A stretch of 64,000 nt of DNA from Bolinopsis microptera (GCF_026151205.1 NC_087080.1:5993096-6057095); one strand, 5' to 3'; positions 47,001 to 55,895 are shown, counted from the first letter of the stretch. Translations and numbers: made by a program. Notes: generated by a model not told the origin, from the letters alone.

Positions 47001-48537
47001 CAACCCGCCTAACAACCCACCTAACAACCCATCTTACAACCCACCTTACAACCCACCTTACAACCCACCTAACAACCCACCAAACAACCCACCTAACAAC
47101 CCACCTAATAACCCACCTTACAACCCACCTAACAACCCACCTATCAACCCGCCTAACAACCTGCCTAGCAACCTACCTAGCGACCTACCGAGCAACTTAC
47201 CTGGCATAAGAAGGATCAGAGAAGTTGATGCTCCTAACTTGGTCTACATCCCAATTATCTAAGATGTTCCACAGTTGCTCAAGTCCAGGCTTGCTGTCTA
47301 GATATGATTTAGAAACCATGTTGTGGCTGCAGACTGATATCGTGGGGAAGCTAACCGAGGGTGGTCCCTCAACGTCTGCTATCTGAATTTTACTTGCTGG
47401 CTTCGGGTTAATTATTATCCTTCAAATCAAATATACATACTTAAAAGTTTAAAACTTATGTTTTTACTTAATATAACATCATATCTTTTACTTGATAAGC
47501 TCGTTCAACGAATGTGTCATTTTGTGGGCTACGAACATTTAACAATTGTTCCATGTTATAAGTTGTGATTGTCAAGAGTTTAAATTCCCAAAGTTGTGAT
47601 TGTGTTAAAATATCATTTGATAACCGATTTGCTTAACATGTTACAGATCACGCGTCAAATTGATTATCTGTGATCTTACTGGTGGGATATGATCTGTAAG
47701 AGTGGATACTTTCCGTCAACTGCCAGGCAAGTTTCCCAACAAATCCTACCATGAACAGTAGAAAGAGTATCTTGGTAACCTGGCCCGATAAGTATGAGTC
47801 AGGTATTTGAAGAATTTCTACTTTCCTTTTAATAACGTTGAATATCTTCCTTGGAATCTTTAATGGAAATGTTTGATCTAAAGCGATTTTTAAATTCTTT
47901 TCAAATTAAACACGAAAATTTTGGCTGTCTGAATGAATTCACCTTATTCCCATGGAAGATATATTTGACCCCGTGCATACTTGTGTCTCCACTCCATTCA
48001 ACCCATTGTTCGTAAAATGTTGCCCTCTGAAAAATGTAGTTTTTGTTCGACAAAACATTATTCATTGTTATTGGTTCGGCAAAGGCTCACCATCAGTTTT
48101 TTAACTCCGACCTCTTTGAACTAACCTCATTCCCCTCCTTGCTTTCCTTGTCAACCTGGTCTGGCAAAGATCTGACCTCCTTTTGCCTGGTAACACTTTC
48201 CTCTTCGGATTCTCGTCTACATTTACAAGTGCAGCAGCAGTTTCTATGTCTCAGCTCTTGTTTCTCCTGAAATGGGTTACTATGACATCATTAAATCTTC
48301 CCATGATAATGTTCATTGACATTGGCGGAGAATATGTTTAATATGTTCGGGACGCAGATTCTACCGAGAGAAAAAAACAAAATATTTCGCACACCAGCAA
48401 CCGAGCAGACCTATAGGCTATAGAGCACTCACATCTGGATCAGGGAAGAGCTCAAGAGTGTTACTGTAGGAAACTGGAACCGGTCTGAACCATGAGCTCC
48501 TGGAATCCGTCGTACCGTACTTTACTGAGCTGCTCAT
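29052..48537 (-). CDS. DEG/ENaC sodium channel 1
   Basis: Thirteen minus-strand exons: 48433-48537, 48126-48266, 47943-48026, 47680-47857, 47201-47396, 46481-46610, 46204-46319, 44238-44373, 43938-44114, 43630-43769, 33270-33409, 32827-32982 and 29052-29182. Every junction is phase-compatible and the total is exactly 610 codons with one terminal TGA. Family marks in order are the cytoplasmic H-G gating motif (T-S-M-H-G), TM1 (exon 4), F-P-T-I-S-V-C after TM1, C-F-R-I-N-P-N-G, a cysteine-rich domain ending C-H-C-Y-P-A-C, and TM2 with the G-L-F-L-G-A-S selectivity filter. The N-terminus has a C-C-C-T-C-K-C cluster. Such channels are trimeric, amiloride-type cation channels. The 10.2-kb intron 10 holds two antisense genes, and the last intron holds a LINE. 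If intron 10 is not spliced, this would be two partial genes. Confidence 0.85.
29873..31997 (-). mobile_element. 5'-truncated non-LTR retrotransposon
   Basis: Bases 29883-31987 are bounded by the direct repeat TTACATTATT (29873-29882, 31988-31997). On the minus strand the 3' end is a (TAG)n microsatellite tail at 29883-29904, a kind of end seen in RTE- and CR1-like LINEs. The element lies in the last intron of DEG/ENaC gene 1, in the same orientation. Confidence 0.8.
29913..31958 (-). CDS. LINE reverse transcriptase (endonuclease missing)
   Basis: Intact 681-codon ORF. RT blocks are visible: I-P-I-P-K-K-G-D then N-Y-R-G-I-S-L, Q-N-G-F-R-P-G-R-S-T, F-I-D-F-K-K-A-F-D-S-V, G-V-L-Q-G-D-T-L-A-P-Y-L-F, and the catalytic F-A-D-D near residue 433. 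A C-terminal part follows with Y-G-S-E-T-W-T and a Trp/His-rich end. The apurinic endonuclease domain that should come first is absent, so this copy is 5'-truncated and starts inside the polyprotein. The ORF has no internal stop, so insertion is recent. RTE-like or CR1/jockey-like is my best placement, not certain. Confidence 0.85.
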   Translation of the reverse strand: MEVKNRFSILEKDDQTATERYQCFIDANRTTSRLLLPEKEKKKRCKISATPSVEIARLKLRECSIKYHSDATEDNRIAVQEGKQKLGDAYQAAKEHLLEGQVRELEEASWQGRHAKSWTMINKITGKAPSYTGKIKGNSPTERVQKWKDYFATLLGSPPTVENAEEDIDPVHPPLNIGTEPFTLDEYRKAKSSIKEGKAWGDDNIAPEVLKRCDLDQIVLDFCNNALLKGEKPDQWSTANIIPIPKKGDLSEPMNYRGISLSSLVAKSLNKMVLNRLKPEIETILRRNQNGFRPGRSTTQQILVLRRLIEGVKSRKLPAVLTFIDFKKAFDSVHRGKMLKILEAYGIPVKIVQLIRLMYEKTMAKVLTPDGETELFEILAGVLQGDTLAPYLFAIVIDYCMRQAIGDDAERLGLTLERRKSRRVGPKIITDVDFADDIALISEDMDKANEFLLRVESAAASVGLHINEGKTKVMTLNMEDRSSDLQSRSGEAIENVDDFIYLGSWIESTDREIRVRKGKAWGALHRLKDIWKSKLSKSLKIRLFIAACESVLLYGSETWTLTKAQEKSLDGTYTKMLRMVLGISWKDKVSNITLYGSLPRLSNKLRSRRLKMAGHCIRHPELLASDLVLWEPTHGRAQQGRPRQSYLSMLLKEVGTNSKEELRTLMRDRDIWRGFSGVDRT
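33826..35345. repeat. Cluster of diverged dispersed repeats
   Basis: Blocks sharing aggtgcgttga-agttgagacg, gctcatgaat-tac-actattag and gctaaggaac-atgat recur at about 33826-34215 and 35127-35345. A second unit (accgtatgcttgtt ... atgtcgcgcatcatcgctt) occurs at 34520-34682 and again at 37018-37160. These look like old copies of one dispersed family in intron 10 of DEG/ENaC gene 1. Confidence 0.55.
35015..35083. repeat. Hairpin-forming inverted repeat
   Basis: ttgatacacgttgta and agaggtatac on one arm are matched by gtatacctct and tacaacgtgtatcaa on the other, with a short centre around cgcgaag. The arms are about 30 bp with one small gap. Confidence 0.75.
35668..35880 (-). pseudogene. Orphan DEG/ENaC extracellular exon
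   Basis: Minus-strand ORF whose end (about 35668-35835) reads like the middle of a DEG/ENaC ectodomain: N-G-L-E-L-T-L-G-L-P, then Y-V-Y-E-H-D, then S-V-Q-I-K-F-G-K before a GTAGG donor at 35667. It matches what exons 46204-46319 and 44238-44373 encode together in DEG/ENaC gene 1. It ends in phase 0 and cannot join the next exon at 33409 in frame. No N-terminal or cysteine-rich partners lie nearby. Most likely a relic of another channel gene; an alternative exon is less likely. Confidence 0.55.
35926..36323 (+). mobile_element. Retroposed fragment with poly(A) and 15-bp target duplication
   Basis: ATGACTACTTTTTAA occurs at 35926-35940 and 36309-36323. Between them, the first bases give an open frame (F-Q-D-Y-Y-L-S-V-N-D ... 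ending T-G-V-T, stop at about 36073). About 200 bases of apparent 3' UTR and an A-rich tail (36291-36308) follow. This is the structure of a 5'-truncated retrocopy, either of a LINE 3' end or of a cellular mRNA. I do not recognise the coding piece. Confidence 0.7.
36590..36810. repeat. Dispersed repeat, copy 1 (copy 2 at 40110-40280)
   Basis: Both copies share tttacaa-tataaaa-tctttactac, tcaatgtaatg, gaaaggtc, gaccaa-tca and gatgatgg-t in order, with many differences between. Old copies of one element. Confidence 0.5.
36856..36967. repeat. 15-bp tandem repeat
   Basis: About seven copies of tctttgaggtcttgt with single-base variants. Confidence 0.85.
37380..37535. repeat. attgtaatc 9-bp array, part 1
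   Basis: Tandem nonamers attgtaatc with variants such as attgtagtc and attgtaatt. The same array resumes at 38219. Confidence 0.85.
37745..38120. mobile_element. Palindromic MITE with 8-bp target duplication
   Basis: Element 37753-38112 is flanked by GTATATCT on both sides. Its inverted ends are ggttcttttgcgatagtcaa and its complement, about 40 bp long. The inside is built from modules of gcgacaactagcgctgg in both orientations, so the whole element can fold on itself many ways. It is GC-rich against an AT-rich background. An 8-bp duplication fits hAT-type insertion. No ORF. Confidence 0.85.
38219..38742. repeat. attgtaatc 9-bp array, part 2
   Basis: More than 50 nonamers of the same family as 37380-37535, with attgtagcc and attgtagtc variants. 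Long ORFs on both strands here are repeat artefacts. Confidence 0.85.
39057..39677 (+). CDS. Small SMIM20-like membrane protein, copy 1
   Basis: Two exons (39057-39108, 39463-39677) give an 88-residue protein. It starts M-S-A-K-E-L-K-I-A-M, followed by one hydrophobic segment through G-G-A-G-W-Y-C-G-P-F. A polar tail follows with R-M-M-S-T-N-P and an acidic P-E-E-E-F-D-D-E end. Length, single N-terminal membrane segment and the following P-x-x-x-R/K-M-M region recall SMIM20 (MITRAC7), a mitochondrial inner-membrane factor for cytochrome oxidase assembly. The match is short, so the family call is tentative. It lies antisense inside intron 10 of DEG/ENaC gene 1. A near copy is at 42094. Confidence 0.7.
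39678..42093. other. Spacer between the two SMIM20-like genes
   Basis: AT-rich; holds one dispersed repeat (40110-40280) and a near-perfect palindrome (40788-40839). No further coding exon seen. Confidence 0.5.
40788..40839. repeat. 52-bp near-perfect palindrome
   Basis: Bases 40795-40832 are a perfect 38-bp palindrome centred on gcatatatgc. They are bounded by CAGGTG and CACCTG with one unpaired A on each side. Each arm contains AGAATATTCT, the inverted GAA/TTC arrangement of a heat-shock element core. Confidence 0.85.
42094..42500 (+). CDS. Small SMIM20-like membrane protein, copy 2
   Basis: Exons 42094-42145 and 42283-42500 encode an 89-residue paralog of the gene at 39057. Exon 1 reads M-S-A-R-E-L-R-I-A-L and differs from copy 1 at about 13 of 52 bases. 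Exon 2 differs at only two bases over the first 200, both synonymous, until the last codons (L-V-E instead of L-Q). The acceptor region just before exon 2 is also almost identical. Role as for copy 1: probably a mitochondrial inner-membrane assembly factor, tentative. Antisense to DEG/ENaC gene 1. Confidence 0.7.
42501..43629. other. No gene on the plus strand; part of DEG/ENaC 1 intron 10
   Basis: AT-rich sequence after SMIM20-like copy 2, up to exon 10 of DEG/ENaC gene 1. Short ORFs lack splice support or family motifs. Confidence 0.45.
44471..46139. repeat. 391-bp satellite, 4.2 copies, with flanking 13-bp duplication
   Basis: Four essentially identical 391-bp monomers start at 44484, with a 79-bp fifth copy ending at 46126. 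The array is bordered by ATAAGATGCCTGT on both sides (44471-44483, 46127-46139). Each monomer carries the same overlapping 72- and 79-codon ORFs, probably fortuitous, and an AAGGAGG/CCTCCTT hairpin. It lies in a DEG/ENaC gene 1 intron. Confidence 0.9.
46728..47190. repeat. caacccaccta tandem array
   Basis: Short tandem units of aacaacccacct fill the intron between exons 5 and 6 of DEG/ENaC gene 1, ending about ten bases before the exon 5 donor. The Gly/Leu-rich minus-strand ORF is a repeat artefact. Confidence 0.85.
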
Positions 48538-48888
48538 TACAGTACTCAAATCTGAGGAGGGATGTAATTTACAGTGAGCCAATGACGGCTTTTAAAATTG
48601 AATTCCGTAAGCAGCTTCACGCATAATTATTGTGTTGTAACACGTTTTTTTAAACCGCCTCCCCACTAAGCTGGCTTACATAATGTGTAAAAGATCCCTT
48701 AAATTCTTTAAGAAGAAGGAGAGTGAGAAACCATAGCATCAGTATAGTCTAGTATATCCGGAGAAAACTTTGAAAACTCCTACCGGTACGACTTATGCGA
48801 CCCAAATTTCACTGTTTTGACTGAATTTTTCTTGATTGAACATCTTACCGGGTTACTGAGGATGGCACAAGACACTATTGAGGTGCTC

Positions 48889-49210
48889 AAACTTCTATTC
48901 CCAAAGAAAGCTTTGATAAACGGAAAATCATCAGAATATAAAAAGATATTTTTGAAGATTTTTGAAGAGAAGCTTTTCTGCCGTCCCCTTGACCGAAATT
49001 TCGCGGTTTTGACTGAAATTTTGACCAGTGACCAATCACATAGAAGTTTGAGGTACTCAAACTTCTATTCCCAAAGAAAGCTTTGATAAACGGAAAATCA
49101 TCAGAATATAAAAAGATATTTTTGAAGATTTTTGAAGAGAAGCTTTTCTGCCGTCCCCTTGACCGAAATTTCGCGGTTTTGACTGAAATTTTGACCAGTG
49201 ACCAATCAGT
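48889..49210. repeat. 169-bp tandem duplication
   Basis: About 165 bp beginning ctcaaacttctattcccaaa occurs twice with almost no differences (48889 and 49057). A more diverged part of the same unit lies just upstream at 48770-48880. Confidence 0.75.
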
Positions 49211-50068
49211 GAGGTCGGTGAGAGTGACACAAGTCGCCATCAAGGTACTGGAAGCAGTATATTGGGAGAAAATTTTGAATATGTCCTACCGGAATTTTAG
49301 CTTTCCACGACCCAATTTGCTGGCTGCAGACCTACGAATACTAATTATTACTGTGCCTTCTTAACCTGGATATGTTTTAAACGAAGAATGTAAAAATAGC
49401 AGATACCCTGTTTAATACTAGCCAGTCTTGTTTGGACAAAGATCTGGAAATATCCGCTTACTGTACGCCAACCTTCATCTCCGAATATTTCAACCTCTCA
49501 GGTACGTGCGCGGGAACTTAAAGTTTCAAGAGCTTCCTAATCCTGAGGCTCGATTTATCACGACTAGGACTTGCGTAGAATTGTTAAAATACCACATGAT
49601 AACTATAATCTCCCGTACCACAGCGTTCTACTTATAACTTCACAAATCATTCGTACTAAGCAGCCCGGATCTGACCCGAGACAAGTGCTGATGTAAGACT
49701 GAGATGAGCCTCTAAGTACTCCATTAAATTGATCTTATGGATTAACCGACTGGATCAGACGAAGAAACCGGGCAAGAAAGTCTCAGCACTTCCGGGACCT
49801 GACGGTGAAATTGGAAGAGCCTCTGAGCTAGTAAAACTGAGATAGTCATGGAACCTTGTGTTTAAATTTGGTTAATTATACTCTGGGTTGTCTGCTTGTA
49901 TTTCTGATCTGTCTGAGCCTCCGCAAGTCTTTCTGTGTTTTGTATGGCTTACGTTGGGCTAAGTGGGATGGGCAGTTGAAGGAGACTGGTACCTACCGAA
50001 AACTAAATTGTGTCTGGATTACAACCCACTGCCACATGTATTAGCTAAACAGTAAACTCTGATGCAAC
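49211..50068. other. Intergenic, no gene seen
   Basis: Between the divergent DEG/ENaC gene 1 and the first EF-hand gene. A 62-codon hydrophobic ORF at 49856-50044 has no supporting signal. Confidence 0.45.
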
Positions 50069-51292
50069 ATGTTTTCGTCAAGAGAGAGTAAAGATCCCCC
50101 AAGATTTTGTAAATCTAAGAAAGCAATGTGTACGTATCCCGGTTTGGCAAGCTTCATTTCCATCCGGACTCTTGGAATGAAACGTTGCACTTCTGAGTGA
50201 ATTTTTTATTCACCAGATTTTGTTTGTGATTTTTTTCAAAAATAACTTTTTGGCGTTCTGTTTCACATAAAAAGGTGAGTGGTGAGCCTGATATCGTGCT
50301 CGAACTAGCTGGTGCTATAATATTATAACTGTATTGACTCTATTAGTAGACTGTTCTGACTATGACTATTAATTAGTCTATTTGGGAATTAGATGAGATC
50401 AGCACAATGTCTAAATTCCATTTGAACGGGACAACAGCTGCGCTATCTATTAGATAAATGCTTACATTAATTATTATCAACAAATAACAAACAAGTCTTC
50501 CGAAATCTCCTTAGAAATCATGTTATACGCATAATAATCGCATCATTTGGAGTACGTCCAATGCATGGAAATTACAGTAACTAATAAACTCGGAAGCTCC
50601 TAAACTATTTGTAAACTAGGCTACATACTTATGGTTATTAAGCAGTTCTGTCTGGTTTCTTTTGCACAATCGTTCGTTTTCTGACCATTGAAATTTCAGT
50701 CACTCTGGATACCTTAAAGGTCCCGACACAGATAAACATCCGAGATCAGCCTCAGTTTCAGGAAGCAGTAGAGGCCAAAAAGAAGCCAAAAGAGAAAAAT
50801 CTCATAAACGACCTACCCATCCCGGTCAGCCTGAATTGGCATGAAATCCAGGGGTACGAACAGGCCTTTAAAGATTTCGACCAGAATGGAGACGGTATCA
50901 TAACGGTGGACGAACTACCAGAAGTTCTGGAAAGTATTGGCTTGAAGCCAAGTCCTGAGGAGGTATCAGAAATGGTCGCCAAAGTCGACATCAATAACGA
51001 CGGTATCATTGATATCTGTGAGTTTATCAGGATGATGAGCCTCCAACAGAACCCCATGATCACGCCAGAGAGTCAGCTAGAAGACATATTCGAGATATTT
51101 GACCAGGATAACATCGGGTTCATGACAATGGATGTGTTAAGACAAGTGATGTTGAGTTTAGCACACCCCGTGTCAGAGGATGGTCTGGATGATCTGATGA
51201 AGAGGGGAGATAGAAGGGGTGAAGGACGGCTTACTAAGAAAGATTTTATCAGGATGATGATGAACAAATGTAAACAAAATGAAGATAAATAA
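50069..51292 (+). CDS. Calmodulin-like EF-hand protein, copy 1
   Basis: A likely first exon (50069-50129, starting M-F-S-S-R-E-S-K) joins in phase 1 to a long exon at 50700-51292, giving about 217 residues. The first 80 residues are an extension with a Lys-rich stretch (E-A-K-K-K-P-K) and N-W-H-E-I-Q-G-Y-E-Q. Four EF-hands follow. Loops 1 (D-Q-N-G-D-G-I-I-T-V-D-E) and 2 (D-I-N-N-D-G-I-I-D-I-C-E) are canonical. Loop 3 is degenerate (Ile at position 5, Val at position 12). Loop 4 (D-R-R-G-E-G-R-L-T-K-K-D) is unusual, with Asp last. A cytosolic calcium sensor of the calmodulin/troponin C type is likely. A tandem paralog follows. Confidence 0.8.
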
Positions 51293-52266
51293 CCCATCTT
51301 TATCATCATCATCATCATCATGTTCATGACAGTGTCTCCTCTTAATCTTTAAAGTGACCTGAATCAAACAAACTCTCGTACGACGTAACAACTGTCTTCA
51401 TTTCACTGCGTATTCTAGCACTGCATCTCAGCTGACGTTATCAACACCTGTAACGTTTGCAGCATCCTTGAGTACACACCAGCCTTTTCATGGTCTCCGA
51501 TGAAAGTTTTTATAGATTTAACATCAACACACCCTTCGCTATACCGGTCACTTATCAGAAGAAAATGAAGGACAATCTGAATACATCATGAACAAAAAAG
51601 ATGGAATAAAAGATTTACGGGACTTAAAGGCTTCCTGGCTTCCTCCGGCCAACCGACGCAAGGCTAAGAGACTTTACCTAATAGACTGATTGTGCACTGA
51701 ACGAAGTTTATCAACATACTGTATTACTGGGTATTACTTATGAAGGACTAAGTTTTCCTTTACGAAGTTTTGCCAACAAGATTTAATTTATTTACCCTTG
51801 TTGTACGAGAGCTCATCAAATGTTATGTAAAACTGGTATAAATGTAACTTTTTGAAATTTTTAAGTTTTTAAAGCTGTTACCAAATTATCTGTAGTTTGT
51901 ACTGACTGTTTTTAGTAGAGTCAATGCAGTTAAAATATTATAGCCAGTGGTCATAGGGCCTGTCATGATATCGTGGATTAAATAAGTTCCACCGGGATCT
52001 GGTAGTGCGCATTATTGACCATGATCCCGGTTGACCACTAAGTGGATCATGGTCATTCCGAAATCTATTTAAAAATCTTGCTTAACAATTAACAATGTAA
52101 CCAATTGGGGTAAGTTCATAATGCATGAAAATTATAGCAACAAATAGTTCATTTATATTGTACTAGTACTTACTGTAGCTCTGTTAAGCTATGTACAAAC
52201 TACTTATGGTTGATAAGTAGTTTGGGTACTACCATACAATTCGTTTAATGAAACCACAAATTTCAG
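51293..52266. other. Spacer between the two EF-hand genes
   Basis: Contains a tcatcatca microsatellite at 51300-51320. A first exon for copy 2 was looked for and not found with confidence. Confidence 0.45.
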
Positions 52267-52856
52267 TTAATCTAAAGGGCATCAAAGGTGCGATATCAAA
52301 CCTTCGAGACCAGCCAGAGTTCCAAGAAGCAGTAGAAGCTAAGAAGAAGCCAAAAGACAAGGACTTTTTAAAAGAACTTCCCATCCCTGTAAGTCTAAGT
52401 TGGCATGAAATCCAGGGATACGAGCAGGCCTTTAAAGACTTCGACCAGAATGGAGACGGTATCATAACGGTGGACGAACTGCCAGAAGTTCTGGAATGTA
52501 TTGGCTTGAAGCCAAGTGCTGAGGAGGTCGCGCAAATGGTTTCCGTAGTCGACATCAATAACGACGGTATCATTGATATCTGTGAGTTTATAAGGATGAT
52601 GAGTCTCCAACAGAACCCCCAGATCACGCCAGAGCGTCAGCTTGAGGATTTATTCGAGATCTTTGACAAGGACGCCTGTGGTTTCATGACGAAGGATGTG
52701 TTAAGACAAGTGATGTTGAGTTTAGCACACCCGGTGTCAGAGGATGGTCTGGATGATCTGATGAAGCGAGGTGATAGAAGGGGAGAAGGGCGACTAAGTA
52801 AGAATGATTTTATCAGAATGATGATGAACAAATGTAAACAAAATGAAGACAAATAG
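52248..52856 (+). CDS. Calmodulin-like EF-hand protein, copy 2
   Basis: Open frame from ATG 52248 gives 202 residues. A consensus acceptor at 52266 matches the one used by copy 1 in position and phase, so an upstream exon may replace the first six residues. Sequence is about 80-85% like copy 1. EF-hands 1 and 2 are canonical and identical in the loops, loop 3 is degenerate (D-K-D-A-C-G-F-M-T-K-D-V), and loop 4 has Asp last. The pair arose by tandem duplication about 1.5 kb apart. The shared loss of loop 3 predates the duplication. Confidence 0.8.
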   Translation: MKPQISVNLKGIKGAISNLRDQPEFQEAVEAKKKPKDKDFLKELPIPVSLSWHEIQGYEQAFKDFDQNGDGIITVDELPEVLECIGLKPSAEEVAQMVSVVDINNDGIIDICEFIRMMSLQQNPQITPERQLEDLFEIFDKDACGFMTKDVLRQVMLSLAHPVSEDGLDDLMKRGDRRGEGRLSKNDFIRMMMNKCKQNEDK

Positions 52857-54809
52857 TCGTTTGTTAAACCGGTTACTAATATCAACAGTTGGCTGAGCTC
52901 AATGAAATGATCAAAAACATTAAAACTGGTGTAAACGCAACTTTTTTTGTAGTTTTTGTAAAGAAGAAGTTTGGAAAATTGTTTTCGTTACCAAATGATT
53001 TGTAATTTCAAATTTGTACTGACCTGTAGAAATTCGTTTCGTATTATCCTCGTCGCTAGAATACATAACCCTCGTGCTTACTGTTCCACGGGTCACAATA
53101 TCTTAGTTTTTGTGGCCCTCTGAGAATTTATTCTGAAAGCTCTGCGGACGAGATAAAATGGGTTTAAAGTAAAGCAACAAAGAAGCAAAATATGTCAGCG
53201 TTTAACTAACTGTGACTTGAATTTGGAAAAGCTCAGTCATTTGAAGACATACAAAGTCCCGTATACAGGCATTATTTGGTGGATGTACCGTGGTTGCATT
53301 CAGTTGGCTTCTCAAGCATATTAAGCAAAACCATACTGCTTGTGCTGCATTTTAGCAGAGATAATGTTCGTTCAAATGAGAGCGTGGTATCAGAAATAAT
53401 GAAAACATTACCAAAAAAGGACAACCGATGTCATACAAGTGCCGTCCGTTCTCACCCAAACTCTCCTTATAACAGTCCATGAGCTTTTTACCATTGTTCA
53501 GGATCCTCCTGCTCATTTGAAAAATATAATTCATGCTCTGGCCAGTCGAATAAAATGACCTTGTGTAATTTTTCGGTATAACTTATTTGTTCTTGGTAGC
53601 AAACCTAACACTACAAAAGGTAATTTTCAAATCCGGGACTCTAGGGCGTATTAGACTCTAAGGCGTGAGACGGATGTAATTAAAAAAGAGTATTACATTA
53701 GAATTTTCGAATTACAACCGTCTGATCACGTCCTAGAGTCTTACGCCCAAGGCGAGATCTCTTTAACCAAACCCGGCAAAATTCAGATTCAGAACATCCT
53801 AACAAACCTTATTTGAAAACCCATACATGTAGTGCCATGGGCATGAGCCCATGATTGAGAAGAAAATAATGGTATAGATGAACTCGCGATGGAATTAATT
53901 ATGTTGGTATCGGAGAGTAACCAAATAATTTTTTATTTGAAGGTGAGTGCCAGGGGAACACTACAGGGGAACAATACACAATCTCATCAAATGTCTAAAA
54001 GTATTTTTACTTTTGATTGGATCTCATTAATATGTACCGTGATATACAATTATCTTTTTCATTCATTTTCAAATGAACGAGCATTATGGCGACAAATTAA
54101 AAAATCTTCTAATCATTTGACAATAATCTCATATTTATGTACACCTTAAATCATTATGTTCTGATTGAATCAGGAATCAATAATTCAGCAAGCCAATCAT
54201 TTAAAATATGCGGTGTAAGCCCCACAAGCTAAAACGAAAAAACTGTGATTTTCACAAACGAGAACAAAATTACAGCTCCCGAACAACAAAATGTTGAAAA
54301 AACAAATTTGGTTACAGGAATATCTTCACAATAAAAAGGAATCGGGGTCTCAGGAGACTAGGAAATGATTGAAACACCGTATATCTGAAGATGAAAGAGA
54401 ACATGACCAGATCTCCATATCGCATGACCACATGTTAACTTATTAACATGACAGAGGGAACGCTGTTAGTGTCATGGGTTCCTCTTGAAGTAGCATGTCA
54501 TATAAGTCATAGCACTCCAGTGTCTCCAGTCTTCTCTTGTTTGTATTGGGATGATTTTACTATCAGTATTAAACGTTAAACATCATTTTCATTTTGAAAT
54601 CATAATTTCCTCATCAACATACGAACATAATTTATCGCAATTAACCACCATATACTCTTAATTAATGCCTCTTATTGAATTAGTTGTTACAAAATTAACT
54701 GTTTGTCGGTTCGTACGTTGTTTCAAAGTATCACTCGTCAGGGTTGATCACATTATAATTCTGTTAATAAAACAGTAACAAATATCCCCTCCCTAGACCG
54801 GAAAACAAC
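52857..54809. other. Intergenic; one weak inverted repeat
   Basis: AT-rich spacer. At about 53640-53760 ctctagggcg ... gacggatgtaatt is mirrored by aattacaaccgtc ... cgtcctagag, suggesting a small decayed MITE. No gene seen. Confidence 0.5.
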
Positions 54810-55895
54810 ATGACAATAGAACGACAAACATCAGCAGCAGATAACAGCTCCTCAGTCACAAGTACATCAGAGTGGTCAGCTGAAGACTCCTCCCCCACCT
54901 TTAAACTATCCCCTCATGTATCTCCGGGATACACCTCTACCCCTCTCAGAGGTATTAGAGTTCCTCTCAACTCTCCAGAACCATGCTCACCCACCCCATC
55001 TCCTAAATACTTCCCCGGTTGTTTTGCTCTAGCTAAACTCAAGATGAAGTCTCCGGAGCCTGATCCAGAGAAAAAGGATCCGTTGGCTCTGAGGAACCGG
55101 TTTGATTCCGAAGAGCAGAAAGACAGGAGAGATGAAATGTTGGAAGTGTCACTGAAAAGTAGAGAACCAGCACAAAGAAGAGATTTAGATCACATTATCG
55201 GAGTGATAGCCAGGGAGATGAAGAAGATAAAGGAGGACTCAGGAGCCATGCCCCGGTTTCGTTGCTCTGGCACTAGGTTTACCGGCCGAAACATCCAATT
55301 CAAATTCCAAGAAAACACTTCGTTACAGTTCTACAAGAGGACAATTCAGAACGACAGAGGACCAACAGAAGATCACAGTGGGTTCTACGTGAGAGGAGCT
55401 GGGGACCCCCCTCCCTTTAGGAAGTACAGGGCCTGGTTCCCCGGAGAGATTATGGACTGTCTGGACAGTGTCCCGGACTTCCTGGCCATAGAGTCTAACG
55501 ATAAGATCAACGAGAACACTATCAAGATGATCGGATCCAGCCCTTCAACTTCTGACGGGTTCATGGTCTACTTCGAGGTGACTTCCGAGGCAGAGACCTA
55601 CATCTCCTGCTACCCAGCTGGTGTGATGTGTGGAGCTCACAAAGTGAAGTTCTGTCTGGTGAACGACAGGGCCCAGAGGTCTACCTCCCCTCGTTCAGCT
55701 CCACCCACGCCCTCCCCCAGCAGTTACTCGGACAACTGGCGCTGCAGCTCTCCAGCATTAGAACCTGGGGTGTGTAATGAGGTGTTCGACAAACAGAATA
55801 AGGAGTCTTCCCTGAGGAGGGTAGAGGAGAAGGGTCACAGTCGTGGGGGCTCCGAGGATAGGAGGAATTCTGCTCCCGACTCGTTACAGCTTTGA
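54810..55895 (+). CDS. Unrecognised intronless protein, 361 residues
   Basis: Single open frame with a real ATG (aacaacatgaca). The first 75 residues are Ser/Pro/Thr-rich and look disordered. Residues about 115-145 form a charged helix (D-L-D-H-I-I-G-V-I-A-R-E-M-K-K-I-K). Residues about 150-285 look like a folded domain, with F-R-C-S-G-T-R-F, F-Y-K-R-T-I-Q, Y-R-A-W-F-P-G-E-I-M-D-C and V-Y-F-E-V-T-S-E-A-E-T-Y. The last 75 are Ser/Pro/Arg-rich. There is no signal peptide or membrane segment, so it is probably cytoplasmic or nuclear. GC content is higher than the flanks, which supports coding. I do not recognise the family. Confidence 0.75.
   Translation: MTIERQTSAADNSSSVTSTSEWSAEDSSPTFKLSPHVSPGYTSTPLRGIRVPLNSPEPCSPTPSPKYFPGCFALAKLKMKSPEPDPEKKDPLALRNRFDSEEQKDRRDEMLEVSLKSREPAQRRDLDHIIGVIAREMKKIKEDSGAMPRFRCSGTRFTGRNIQFKFQENTSLQFYKRTIQNDRGPTEDHSGFYVRGAGDPPPFRKYRAWFPGEIMDCLDSVPDFLAIESNDKINENTIKMIGSSPSTSDGFMVYFEVTSEAETYISCYPAGVMCGAHKVKFCLVNDRAQRSTSPRSAPPTPSPSSYSDNWRCSSPALEPGVCNEVFDKQNKESSLRRVEEKGHSRGGSEDRRNSAPDSLQL

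Noticed and set aside
46740-47027. 95-codon Gly/Leu-rich minus-strand ORF
   Set aside because: Reads the caacccaccta simple repeat inside a channel intron.
49856-50044. 62-codon hydrophobic ORF as a small membrane protein
   Set aside because: No family motif, repeat or splice evidence; a chance ORF is likely.
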